Numbered from the stretch's first letter, positions 7,921 to 16,872 are shown. The stretch: 17,139 nt of DNA from Limisoma sp963590405 (GCA_963590405.1 CAVAPE010000051.1:1-17139); one strand, 5' to 3'. Notes: generated by a model not told the origin, from the letters alone. Numbers and translations are program-made.

Positions 7921-10900
7921 ATGAGAAAATTACTACTTCAATTTATTCTCGCACTGTTGGCCATACCTTTGGCTAATGCGACTGAAAGTGTAGTGACTCT
8001 TACAACCACGCTCGACGAGGGCGCCGACATCCAACTGTATGCCTGGGCTGCCACCGCCGACGACGCCTTCACCATCGATTGGGGTGACGGCACTGAGAAA
8101 ATCTACAACAAGACGAAACCTCAGTATTCCTGGGGCAGCGAACTGAAAGGCAAGGTGGGCGCTTCGAAGACCATCACCATCAAAGGTAACATCATCTACC
8201 TCGAATGCCGCAAACAAAGCCTTTCGTCAGCCACATTTACCGACGCAGCGGCTCTTGCCGATGTTGACCTGTCGGAAAACCAGTTGACTTCGTTCTCCAT
8301 GAGCGGACTTCCAGCCGTGACCGAACTCGACCTCAACAGCAACGCCATCACAACGTTCAGCAGCGAGGGCAACAGCGTGCTCAAGGACCTCAAGTTGCAG
8401 AAGAACCAACTCGATTCGCATCAGTTCGACATTACTTCAGTTGCTTCGAGCCTTGAGGACCTCAACATCTCCGACAACGGTGAGAACTTCGTTACCCTCA
8501 ACCTCAATACGTTTGACAAACTGAACTATTTCACTGCCAACAACAACCCTGAACTGACAACGGTTGTGTTCTACGGCGGTAACACCAACCTGACACAGAT
8601 TAGCATGAACAACTGCTATATCATGCACTTCTATGCAATCTCGTTGCCAAATCTGCGAGTGCTCAACCTCGCAAACAATGCGTTGCTCGAACTTGAGGAT
8701 GGCTCATATCCAAGCCTCACCACCCTGTCGGTTGGCGGCAACTTCCTCACATCGGTCGACGTTACGAAATTCACAAATCTGGAATCGTTCGACTGCGCCA
8801 ACAACCAGTTGACCGAAGTCAATGTGTCAAACAACCCTGCACTCAACTACCTCAACGTGGGCGGCAACCAGTTGACCTCCATCGACGTGTCGACCAACAC
8901 AGAGTTGAGCACCCTTTTGGTTAACGACACATACCTGCGCAAACTCGACATCTCGAAGAATACAAAAATCACGACGCTCAACATCAGCAACACGCAGATA
9001 AGTTATATCGACCTTGAGAAAGTGTACAGCCTCCGCGAGTTACGCGCTGCCAACACCAACTGCGCGTTCTTCTATTTCAACTACATCAACGCGTGGGGTC
9101 GCTTCAACTATGTGGACATCAGCAACAACGCCAAGATGACTGGCAACTCAATGACCTTCACTCTGCGCACAATGCCTGCTGCCTACAGCGACTACAACAC
9201 TCTGAAAATCGATGGCTCAAATGCTGAGACCGCCGACACCGAATACGTTTCGTCGTCCGACATGAATTGGAAGCCTAACGTTACCGGCGACGGCACTGCC
9301 AACAACCCGGACGTAGCCGTAACTGTCAATGCTACCGACAGCGGCGAGAAAGTCACTGTTACTGGTCAATACGGCGGCAAAACCGAAGAACAGACATTCT
9401 CATTCACGAAATACACCACCACTGGCGGCTCGTTCACCCTGTCGCAATGGTCAGGTCCTTACTTCCAGGGGTTGGCAGACGTGACAACCACGGCAAAAGC
9501 CGGCGTGGCAATCCATGTGGACGCAACGCCCGACGAAGGCAACGTGTTTGACTGCGTGCTCATCAACGGCGAGCGCTGCGACGACGAATGGTTTGTGGTC
9601 AACGAAGACGCAACCATCGAAGTGAAGTTCCGCGGCGGCACAAGTTCTGTGTCGTTCACCGCACCTATCGGTCAGGAACTGTCGTTCAGCCTCGGCGCTT
9701 ACAAGACCTCGACAACCGACCCGAAGGTGGTTATCGACTGGGGTAACGGCTCAAGCCAGGAATACACCGTAAGCGAGAGCAAATCAACCCGCATCGACGG
9801 CGTGGCAGCCACTCCTACCGACACATCAGCATCAGTGTCGACCGTAACAATCACTGGCGACGTGTTCTACCTCAATCTTGAAAGTTGGGGCGAATTTGGC
9901 GAGGAATACGGTCTTTGGAACAACAACATTACAAGCATCGACCTTTCCAACACCAACCAACTCACATACCTCAACACCTACATGAACCCTATCCACTCAA
10001 TCGACGTGAGCGGACAGAGCGACCTCATGGAACTCGACTGCAGTTACTGCGAACTTTCTTCGCTCGACGTTACCCACAACGCCGGCCTGCAGACTCTGGT
10101 ATGCTACGGCAACGAGTTGACGGCTCTCGACCTGTCGAAGAACCCCGCACTTGTTGAGGTCAACGCCAAGGTCAACAAACTTGAGACAATCGACTTCACC
10201 AACAATCCGCTTCTCAACTCGGTGAACGTGAACAACAACTATCTCGAAACTCTTGACGTGACTGGCCTGAAGGGTCTTAACTACCTCTACGCTTCTCAGA
10301 ACAGTCTCTCTTCAATCGACGTGACGAAGAACGCCAACCTCTACCAGTTGGCAGTAGGCGACAACGCACTCACATCGCTCGATTTGTCGAACAATCCAGA
10401 ATTGCAGACACTCTCGTTCAACGACAACGCCATCCACGCCCTCGACCTCAGCAACCTCACTGACCTTCGTTCGGTTGACTGCGGCGGCAACGGCATGACT
10501 GCCTGCGAACTCAACGACTTCTATTTCACATTGCCGCAATACCCGACGGTAACCGACGAGGAGAAAATCACCGGCGCAACGCTGACATTGCTCACCGGCA
10601 CAGAGACCACTCCTAACGATGCCGAAAACTCCGACACCTCAATCGCTACCGACAAGGGTTGGGTTCCAAGCCTCAGCGGCAACGGCTCAGGCTGCGACGT
10701 GGCAGTGCTCACAATCCAGCCTACCGTAAACGGCACAATTGAAATTAAGACTGCCGACGGCACTGTAGTGAAATCGGGTGACAAGGTGAAACGCCTCGCG
10801 CCTCTCACCATCACCGCTACTCCGGACAACGGCTATGTCGTAGACAAGATTACTGCCAACGGCAAGGAAGTGGAAGGCAACGAATTCAAGATTTCGCGCA

Positions 10901-11163
10901 ACACCACAGTGATTGCACTCTTCAAGGTTGCCGACAGTGTTGACAGCGTAGCCCTCGACGGCGTAACCATCGCTGGCACAGACGGCGCAGTAGTCGTCAA
11001 CGTGGCTGACAGCAGCAAGGTTGAAATCTTCGACGTAAACGGTCGCCGCGTGTTTGCAGGAAGCATCTCCGCTTCTACATCAATCCCGATGGCAACAGGC
11101 TACTATGCCGTACGCGTTGAAAATGCACAAGGCTCAATGGCTCGCGTGGTAAGCGTGAAATAA
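7921..11163 (+). CDS. Secreted two-module leucine-rich-repeat protein with T9SS sorting domain
   Basis: This 1080-residue protein is predicted to be exported and surface-attached, probably for binding proteins or glycans; no enzyme motif is seen. The ATG at 7921 gives a Sec signal peptide (MRKLLLQFIL..PLANA). The order is: an N-terminal beta-module with IDWGDG near 52; about 14 LRR units at about 111-400; a linker with FTLRTMP; an InlB/Flg_new-like beta domain at about 528-572 (DATPDEGNVFDCVLINGE). A second copy follows: IDWGNG near 605, about 10 regular 21-residue LRRs at about 670-865, FTLPQYP, and ATPDNGYVVDKITANGKE at about 959-1002. A C-terminal domain at about 1021-1080 (VEIFDVNGRRV, GYYAVRVE, ending VVSVK) fits the type A sorting signal of the type IX secretion system. 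The LRR consensus is LxxLDLSxNxLTSLDVSxN. It is monocistronic, with its own promoter and terminator. The T9SS machinery is not in this window. Confidence 0.92.
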   Translation: MRKLLLQFILALLAIPLANATESVVTLTTTLDEGADIQLYAWAATADDAFTIDWGDGTEKIYNKTKPQYSWGSELKGKVGASKTITIKGNIIYLECRKQSLSSATFTDAAALADVDLSENQLTSFSMSGLPAVTELDLNSNAITTFSSEGNSVLKDLKLQKNQLDSHQFDITSVASSLEDLNISDNGENFVTLNLNTFDKLNYFTANNNPELTTVVFYGGNTNLTQISMNNCYIMHFYAISLPNLRVLNLANNALLELEDGSYPSLTTLSVGGNFLTSVDVTKFTNLESFDCANNQLTEVNVSNNPALNYLNVGGNQLTSIDVSTNTELSTLLVNDTYLRKLDISKNTKITTLNISNTQISYIDLEKVYSLRELRAANTNCAFFYFNYINAWGRFNYVDISNNAKMTGNSMTFTLRTMPAAYSDYNTLKIDGSNAETADTEYVSSSDMNWKPNVTGDGTANNPDVAVTVNATDSGEKVTVTGQYGGKTEEQTFSFTKYTTTGGSFTLSQWSGPYFQGLADVTTTAKAGVAIHVDATPDEGNVFDCVLINGERCDDEWFVVNEDATIEVKFRGGTSSVSFTAPIGQELSFSLGAYKTSTTDPKVVIDWGNGSSQEYTVSESKSTRIDGVAATPTDTSASVSTVTITGDVFYLNLESWGEFGEEYGLWNNNITSIDLSNTNQLTYLNTYMNPIHSIDVSGQSDLMELDCSYCELSSLDVTHNAGLQTLVCYGNELTALDLSKNPALVEVNAKVNKLETIDFTNNPLLNSVNVNNNYLETLDVTGLKGLNYLYASQNSLSSIDVTKNANLYQLAVGDNALTSLDLSNNPELQTLSFNDNAIHALDLSNLTDLRSVDCGGNGMTACELNDFYFTLPQYPTVTDEEKITGATLTLLTGTETTPNDAENSDTSIATDKGWVPSLSGNGSGCDVAVLTIQPTVNGTIEIKTADGTVVKSGDKVKRLAPLTITATPDNGYVVDKITANGKEVEGNEFKISRNTTVIALFKVADSVDSVALDGVTIAGTDGAVVVNVADSSKVEIFDVNGRRVFAGSISASTSIPMATGYYAVRVENAQGSMARVVSVK

Positions 11164-11192
11164 TCCACCAGCCCATAAGTCATAAAAAATCC

Positions 11193-11228
11193 AGAACCGC
11201 GATGCAAATAAGCACCGCGGTTCTTTTC
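11193..11228 (+). terminator. Intrinsic terminator of the LRR protein gene
   Basis: A perfect 9-bp stem, agaaccgcg (11193-11201) with cgcggttct (11216-11224), has a 14-base loop and runs into a short tttt. It lies 29 bp after the LRR stop and before the lrgA promoter. Confidence 0.8.
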
Positions 11229-11247
11229 ATATTGCCAGCAAAAGCAG

Positions 11248-11255
11248 TAATTTTG
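11248..11255 (+). promoter_or_regulatory. -7 promoter element of lrgAB
   Basis: TAATTTTG fits TAnnTTTG and lies 32 bp before the lrgA start, giving an expected leader of about 26 bases. A TTG at 11232 is only 13 bases upstream, too close to be a standard -33 element. Confidence 0.55.
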
Positions 11256-11287
11256 CACCCGATTGTTTTAGGTAAATAAATATTAAA

Positions 11288-11644
11288 ATGGTTTATCAAT
11301 GTGGCATCATCTTCGGTTTCCTTGCTATAGGGGAACTGGTGGTATGGCTCACAGGCATCAAACTGCCGTCGAGCATCATTGGCATGCTTCTGCTCACTGC
11401 ATGCCTGCAACTAAAGTGGATTAAACTGCGATGGGTGGAGAGCATCTCCAATTTCCTTGTCAAGAATCTCGGTTTCTTCTTCATCCCGCCGGGCGTGGCG
11501 CTGATGCTTCACCTCGACATCATTAAGGCACAACTTCTGCCAATCATCCTCGCATCAGCCGTCAGCACAGTCGTGGTCATCGTGGTTACAGGCTGGATTC
11601 ACCAATTAGTAAGAAAATATCAACACCGTCATGGACTACATTAA
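11288..11644 (+). CDS. lrgA: LrgA/CidA-family membrane protein
   Basis: This is a small holin-like inner-membrane protein. In firmicutes LrgA/CidA proteins modulate murein hydrolase export and programmed lysis; in other bacteria LrgAB-like pairs also act in small-metabolite transport. The 118 residues form four predicted membrane segments. They carry the family signature GIKLPSSIIGMLLL near 23-36 and NLGFFFIPPGVALM near 60-73. Length is normal. It overlaps the following lrgB by 14 bp, so the two are translationally coupled. No LytSR-type two-component regulator is adjacent, so induction cannot be inferred. The LrgA versus CidA label cannot be decided from sequence alone. Confidence 0.92.
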   Translation: MVYQCGIIFGFLAIGELVVWLTGIKLPSSIIGMLLLTACLQLKWIKLRWVESISNFLVKNLGFFFIPPGVALMLHLDIIKAQLLPIILASAVSTVVVIVVTGWIHQLVRKYQHRHGLH

Positions 11645-12326
11645 AAACCCCTATTTCCTGCTCGCCCTCACCTTCGTAATCTATGGGGCAGCACAACTCA
11701 TACAGCGCCGCACGCGCTTCTCTCTGTTCAACCCCATTTTGGTCACCATAGCACTGATAATAGTGTTTCTCATGACCAACGACATACCTTACGAGACCTA
11801 CAACCAGTACGGACGGTACATCGAGTTCTGGCTCAAGCCGGCAGTCGTGGCTCTTGCCGTGCCACTCTACAAGCAACTGTCCACGGTGAAGAAGCAACTG
11901 CTACCCATCACCCTATCGGCTCTCGGCGGATGCATATCAGGCATCATCTCCGTGGTTGTGGTTGCCGACCTCTGCGGCGCATCCCACGAAATTGTGATGT
12001 CGCTCGCCGCAAAAAGCGTGACCACCCCTATCGCTATGGAAGTGACGAGTTCGCTCGGCGGCATCCCAGCCCTCACCGCTGCCGTGGTGGTCAGCGTGGG
12101 CATCTTCGGCGGCATCGTAGGCTTCGCCGTGATGCGCTGGTCGCACGTGCATAGCCCAATGGCGCAAGGCTTGTCGATGGGCACCGCCGCCCATGCCGTC
12201 GGGTCGTCGCGCGCCTTCGGCATCAGCGACCGCTATGGCGCATTTGCCAGCCTCGGGCTCACCCTCAACGGCATCTTCACCGCCATCCTCACCCCGTCGA
12301 TTCTCCACATTGTGGGCTATTTTTAG
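11631..12326 (+). CDS. lrgB: LrgB-family membrane protein
   Basis: This is the partner of LrgA/CidA, a polytopic inner-membrane protein thought to form the second component of the lysis-control or metabolite-export pair. The 231 residues carry the family signatures AAKSVTTPIAMEVTSSLGG (about 125-143) and GLSMGTAAHAVGSSRA (about 182-197), with about six or seven hydrophobic segments. Length fits the family. The start ATG at 11631 lies inside the last codons of lrgA. No convincing hairpin terminator follows before the next promoter at about 12426. Confidence 0.94.
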   Translation: MDYIKNPYFLLALTFVIYGAAQLIQRRTRFSLFNPILVTIALIIVFLMTNDIPYETYNQYGRYIEFWLKPAVVALAVPLYKQLSTVKKQLLPITLSALGGCISGIISVVVVADLCGASHEIVMSLAAKSVTTPIAMEVTSSLGGIPALTAAVVVSVGIFGGIVGFAVMRWSHVHSPMAQGLSMGTAAHAVGSSRAFGISDRYGAFASLGLTLNGIFTAILTPSILHIVGYF

Positions 12327-12425
12327 GCATCAGCAGAACCACGGAAGATGAAAATATTTGCCGTCGGTTTAAACTTTTTTCTCAATTAATTGTCAATATA
12401 GAACCAGCAGGATAGCCGACGATGC

Positions 12426-12455
12426 TTTGCATCTGCAATAGTTTGACTATCTTTG
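12426..12455 (+). promoter_or_regulatory. Near-consensus Bacteroidetes promoter of the lipoprotein gene
   Basis: TTTG at 12426-12429 and TATCTTTG at 12448-12455 are separated by 18 bases, close to the -33/-7 consensus. Transcription should start near 12462, leaving a leader of about 65 bases. A small inverted repeat, gatgc/gcatc (12421-12425 with 12429-12433), straddles the -33 element and might be an operator. Confidence 0.7.
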
Positions 12456-12526
12456 CATGCTTGAAAACGATAATATCAGAAATTAATTTTTATGTTGCGC
12501 ACGACACAAACAAGTGTACAGAAAAG

Positions 12527-13246
12527 ATGAAAAAATTTATTTATTTCGCAGTCGTTGCTCTTTGCATGGGCTTTACAATGGCTTCTTGCAACAACGACAA
12601 CAACGACAACAAAAAGGATGAAGAAACTTACAAGAAAGACCTTGGTGGTGGCGTATATGAAGTAAACAGCCAACGTTTCATCGACCTCGGCTTGCCAAGC
12701 GGTCTTCTCTGGGCACAAGCAAACCTCGGTGCTACTGCAGAGGCTGAAACAGGCGACTATTTCGCATGGGGCGAAACTGCAGCCAAGACCAGTTTCACTC
12801 TCGACAACTACAAATGGTCTACCTACAGCAAATACAACAAGACTGACAAAATCACAACTCTTGAGAAGAGCGACGACGCTGCTACAGTGCTTTGGAAAGA
12901 GCCTATCCGCATGCCGAGCAAGGACGAGTTCGACGAACTCTATGACAACTGTACTTGGGACATCGCTACACGCACAAATGCTGCTGGCGAAAAAGTAACT
13001 GGTATCGAGGGTAAGAGCAAGAAGAACAGCAACACAATCTTCTTCCCATTCGCTGGCTACATCATCGAAGACACCAAGTGGGACTTGAACAACTTCGGTC
13101 AATACTGGACAAGCAACCTCTTCACCAACAACACTTCAATCACAGAAGACGTTGCGTTCTACCACACTTTTGCTGAGCAGGTAAAACACGAATGGTCAAG
13201 CAAAGACCGTTACAACGGACGCTCAATCCGCGCCGTAGTGAAGTAA
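12527..13246 (+). CDS. Lipoprotein with FISUMP-like 'FIDLGLPSG' domain
   Basis: This 239-residue predicted lipoprotein has no known molecular function. I chose the ATG at 12527 because it gives a lipoprotein signal peptide (MKKFIYFAVV, lipobox TMASC, Cys21) and lies downstream of the promoter; the upstream in-frame start at 12422 precedes that promoter. After the Cys comes a short Asn/Asp/Lys linker (NNDNNDNKKDEE). From about residue 46 a single domain follows, typical of Bacteroidetes and related to the Fibrobacter succinogenes major paralogous domain: RFIDLGLPSGLLWAQANLGA, GDYFAWGET, RMPSKDEFDELYDNCTW, FFPFAGYI, YWTSNLF, and terminal GRSIRAVVK. Such proteins are common surface or periplasmic lipoproteins in this order. 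It is monocistronic, with its own terminator. Confidence 0.9.
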   Translation: MKKFIYFAVVALCMGFTMASCNNDNNDNKKDEETYKKDLGGGVYEVNSQRFIDLGLPSGLLWAQANLGATAEAETGDYFAWGETAAKTSFTLDNYKWSTYSKYNKTDKITTLEKSDDAATVLWKEPIRMPSKDEFDELYDNCTWDIATRTNAAGEKVTGIEGKSKKNSNTIFFPFAGYIIEDTKWDLNNFGQYWTSNLFTNNTSITEDVAFYHTFAEQVKHEWSSKDRYNGRSIRAVVK

Positions 13247-13271
13247 TCTCCGGCCCTGGAATTGCATATAG

Positions 13272-13307
13272 AGATGCGTGGCACACGATGCTGCGCATCT
13301 TTTTTTG
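13272..13307 (+). terminator. Intrinsic terminator of the lipoprotein gene
   Basis: The stem agatgcg (13272-13278) with cgcatct (13294-13300), extendable by wobble pairs, is followed by seven T (13301-13307). It lies 26 bp after the lipoprotein stop. Confidence 0.85.
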
Positions 13308-13349
13308 TGACCTTGCCAGCACAAAGACATTGCCCCGCGGCAGGGCAAC

Positions 13350-13387
13350 AAAAAAGACCGGGCGAATCACTTCGACCAGCCTTTTTT
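13350..13387. terminator. Bidirectional terminator-like hairpin
   Basis: Arms 13356-13366 and 13371-13381 pair around a 4-base loop, with one mismatch and two G-T wobbles. Six T follow on the + strand (13382-13387) and six A precede (13350-13355), so on the minus strand it also ends in a U-run. On the + strand it would back up the lipoprotein terminator; on the minus strand it would end a transcript started near 13517. Confidence 0.65.
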
Positions 13388-13517
13388 GATTTTTATCAAA
13401 TAAATGCTTTAGTTTTCTTTCATGGTAAAAATCAAACTAAAGGACAAACAAATAGAAACGCCTTAAGCGATAAAGGCAACATGAAACGAATTGCCTGATT
13501 TCGAAATTTATCGCTAA
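13350..13517 (-). ncRNA. Candidate structured RNA of about 165 nt, antiparallel to gyrB
   Basis: The minus-strand promoter at 13524-13555 should start transcription near 13517, and the hairpin plus U-run at 13350-13387 should end it. The RNA would begin with a 9-bp stem (13507-13515 with 13466-13474) enclosing a 5-bp stem (13491-13495 with 13475-13479). It would continue with a 9-bp hairpin (13434-13442 with 13407-13415) and the terminator. It could also encode a 16-residue hydrophobic peptide starting at the minus-strand ATG at 13482, but that may be chance. No resemblance to 6S RNA (no 5'-3' end pairing) or to any RNA family I recognise. Inference only. Confidence 0.4.
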
Positions 13518-13523
13518 GCATTA

Positions 13524-13555
13524 CAAAAATAAATATTCCGCTTTCATTGCGCAAA
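13524..13555 (-). promoter_or_regulatory. Minus-strand promoter in the gyrB upstream region
   Basis: On the minus strand, TTTG (13552-13555) and TATTTTTG (13524-13531) are separated by 20 bases, which fits the Bacteroidetes -33/-7 arrangement. The -33 part overlaps an imperfect palindrome around ttgcgcaa (13547-13554). There is no protein gene for it to serve downstream. Confidence 0.5.
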
Positions 13556-13658
13556 TGATGTTGCGATTTTTGCTCCGATAATCTACGAAAAGCCAATTTT
13601 TGCGCACATTTCTGTCTGAAACCACAAATTTTAACGCAACGGATTGCGGAAAATTTCG

Positions 13659-13666
13659 TAAATTTG
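13659..13666 (+). promoter_or_regulatory. -7 promoter element of gyrB
   Basis: TAAATTTG matches TAnnTTTG, 27 bp before the gyrB start; transcription is expected near 13673, with a leader of about 20 bases. No TTG occurs at the standard -33 distance. Confidence 0.6.
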
Positions 13667-13693
13667 TACGTTTAAAGGATAATCAATAAAAGA

Positions 13694-15640
<1,947 letters not shown>

Positions 15641-15659
15641 TCGACCGCATACCTAAAAG

Positions 15660-15698
15660 AACTCCGCCGCAAGCATCAGCCTGCGGCGGAGTTTTTTT
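15660..15698 (+). terminator. Intrinsic terminator of gyrB
   Basis: A perfect GC-rich stem, actccgccgc (15661-15670) with gcggcggagt (15683-15692), has a 12-base loop and is followed by seven T. It is 20 bp after the gyrB stop. Confidence 0.93.
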
Positions 15699-15713
15699 AT
15701 CAGTTGTCGATTT

Positions 15714-15841
15714 CTAAATCCGAATCACGTCCATATCGTCGGGCACCACAATGTTGCCGTCAAATTCAGTGGCGGCTTCAACCGTGTATGCTGCGCGACG
15801 CTGCCTGTGCCCAACATCGTGATTTTTGCGGAGTCGGACAT
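15714..15841 (-). pseudogene. Short frameshifted ORF or gene remnant
   Basis: Directly after the TAG of the Cys-rich gene is an ATG (15841) that opens MSDSAKITMLGTGSVA. This frame then becomes unnatural and stops 38 codons on. The neighbouring frame, reached by a single-base (-1) shift near 15805, continues as AAYTVEAATEFDGN..DDMDVIRI and stops at 15714. Both halves use the Asp/Gly/Ala-rich codons typical of this genome. Restoring one base would give a protein of about 42-43 residues. The start resembles the LGTG beginning of MBL-fold hydrolases, so an internally deleted remnant is another reading. I do not recognise the intact protein. A sequencing error could equally explain it. Confidence 0.35.
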
Positions 15842-16201
15842 CTACTTCTTAACTACGACTTTCTTTGCGTTGTGTTTAACCTTTACGCAAGCAGAGTCGG
15901 CTTTTAAGCGTGCTTTGCAGCACTCCTTGTTAGCCTTCATCTTGACAGTGTCAGCCTTCATCTTTGCCTTGCAGCATTGTTTTCCTGCGGCTTTGCAGCA
16001 TTTCTTTGTGCTGTCGGCAGCAGCCTTGCAGCATTTCTTTGCCGTCTCGCCTTCGGCTTTAGCCTTGCAGCAAGCCTTTTGAGTCTTTTCGGCGCATTGT
16101 TCAACCTTAGTTACCGTTGCAGCGGCTTTCTTTGATGTCTGAGCAAAAGCCATGCTTCCGCATGCCAATGCAATTGCTAATGTCAATACTAATTTCTTCA
16201 T
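15842..16201 (-). CDS. Small exported Lys/Ala-rich protein with five Cys-Cys pairs
   Basis: The family is not recognised. The 119 residues start with a clear Sec signal peptide (MKKLVLTLAIAL..MAFA, cleavage near 20-21). The mature part of about 99 residues is almost all Lys, Ala, Cys, Thr, Val and Glu. It carries Cys-Cys pairs at 44-45, 57-58, 68-69, 76-77 and 94-95, four of them within KxCCKA, and single Cys at 36 and 105. It is very basic with no aromatic core. Metal binding, or a disulfide-stabilised or envelope-binding role, is possible; nothing in the sequence decides. It starts 9 bp after the phosphoesterase stop with no promoter element of its own seen, so it is probably co-transcribed. 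Its low-complexity sequence reads through on the opposite strand as a false ORF. Confidence 0.75.
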   Translation of the reverse strand: MKKLVLTLAIALACGSMAFAQTSKKAAATVTKVEQCAEKTQKACCKAKAEGETAKKCCKAAADSTKKCCKAAGKQCCKAKMKADTVKMKANKECCKARLKADSACVKVKHNAKKVVVKK

Positions 16202-16210
16202 AATTTTATA

Positions 16211-16723
16211 TTATTTTGTTGTTGATAGTTCTGGTTTTGCAAGTTCAATAATCTCCAGGTCCTTGATAGTCCCGTTATCCACTTTCAAGCGAATCAGCGT
16301 GCGCACCGCCTGCCAGCCATACACGCCTGCCGCTCCGGGGTTGATGTGGAGCAAGCCCAGTTGGCGGTCGTACATCACCTTGAGGATGTGGCTGTGCCCA
16401 TCCACAAAAATCTGCGGGCGTTTCACCTCAAGTTTGAACTTCACGCCCGGCGCATACTTTCCCGGATAGCCGCCAATGTGGGTCATCGACACTCGCACAC
16501 CGTCGGTCTCCCAATCCTGCCACAAGCCAAGGATGCGGCGCATCGGCTGTCCGTCGATGTTGCCAGCCACGGCACGCACAGGCGCGACAGCATTGAGTCT
16601 GTCGAGCACCTCATCGCTACCGATGTCGCCAGCGTGCCATATTTCGTCGCAGTTGGCGAAATGTTTGGCATAGCGGTCGTCCCAATATCCGTGGGTGTCG
16701 GAAAGTATACCTATCGTCTTCAT
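16211..16723 (-). CDS. YfcE/MJ0936-type metallophosphoesterase
   Basis: This is a cytosolic calcineurin-like phosphodiesterase (Metallophos_2 type), 170 residues. The dinuclear-metal motifs are all present: D9-x-H11 (SDTHG), GD at 32-33 (HAGDIGS), GN at 54-55 (AVAGNID), H82 (MTHIGGYPG) and GHSH at 109-112. A further INPGAAG near the C-terminus is typical of this clade. Natural substrates of YfcE-like enzymes are not known. I start it at the ATG at 16723 (MKTIGILSDTHG); the upstream in-frame start at 16753 lies within the -7 promoter box, so it cannot be in the transcript. It is followed after 9 bp by the Cys-rich gene, probably as one operon. Confidence 0.93.
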   Translation of the reverse strand: MKTIGILSDTHGYWDDRYAKHFANCDEIWHAGDIGSDEVLDRLNAVAPVRAVAGNIDGQPMRRILGLWQDWETDGVRVSMTHIGGYPGKYAPGVKFKLEVKRPQIFVDGHSHILKVMYDRQLGLLHINPGAAGVYGWQAVRTLIRLKVDNGTIKDLEIIELAKPELSTTK

Positions 16724-16750
16724 TACCGAGTGCTTTTTTACCAATTCATC

Positions 16751-16758
16751 CAAAGATA
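16751..16758 (-). promoter_or_regulatory. -7 promoter element of the metallophosphoesterase
   Basis: On the minus strand it reads TATCTTTG, matching TAnnTTTG. Expected transcription start is near 16744, leaving about 21 bases before the ATG at 16723, which supports that start choice. No clear -33 TTG is seen. Confidence 0.6.
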
Positions 16759-16841
16759 CACCAAAAACTACGAAAAAGATGTTTTATAACAATATTATAG
16801 AAAATGAAACAGAATATTTGCAATTTTTTATTTAAAAAGTC

Positions 16842-16872
16842 TTGCATGGGTCAAATTAGAATATTATATTTG
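16842..16872 (+). promoter_or_regulatory. Upstream + strand promoter of the candidate small RNA
   Basis: TTG (16842-16844) and TATATTTG (16865-16872) are separated by 20 bases, matching the Bacteroidetes promoter form. The transcription start is expected near 16879. Confidence 0.5.

Larger units (their letters stand above)
13247..13693. other. 447-bp intergenic region between lipoprotein gene and gyrB
   Basis: No convincing protein gene is seen. In order it holds the lipoprotein terminator (13272-13307); a small GC-rich inverted repeat ttgccc/gggcaa (13330-13348); a bidirectional terminator-like hairpin (13350-13387); overlapping AT-rich inverted repeats (13385-13442); a 9-bp inverted repeat with a nested 5-bp one (13466-13515); a minus-strand promoter (13524-13555); and the gyrB promoter (13659-13666). 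The density of structure is unusual for a plain spacer, and together it outlines a candidate minus-strand RNA. Confidence 0.7.

Noticed and set aside
12422..12526. Longer start for the FISUMP-like lipoprotein
   Set aside because: It lies upstream of the near-consensus promoter and destroys the lipoprotein signal layout; the ATG at 12527 fits both.
13330..13348. ttgccc/gggcaa hairpin as an additional terminator
   Set aside because: The stem is only 6 bp and no T-run follows on the + strand; on the minus strand only mixed sequence follows.
13350..13517. 6S RNA identity for the candidate RNA
   Set aside because: The 5' and 3' ends do not pair and there is no long duplex with a central bubble.
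15807..16082. + strand ORF rich in Ala, Leu, Gln and His-Phe repeats
   Set aside because: It is the antisense reading of the low-complexity Cys/Lys/Ala-rich gene, which has a signal peptide on the minus strand.
16724..16753. Longer start for the metallophosphoesterase
   Set aside because: It overlaps the TATCTTTG promoter box; family members start at MKTIGILSDTHG.
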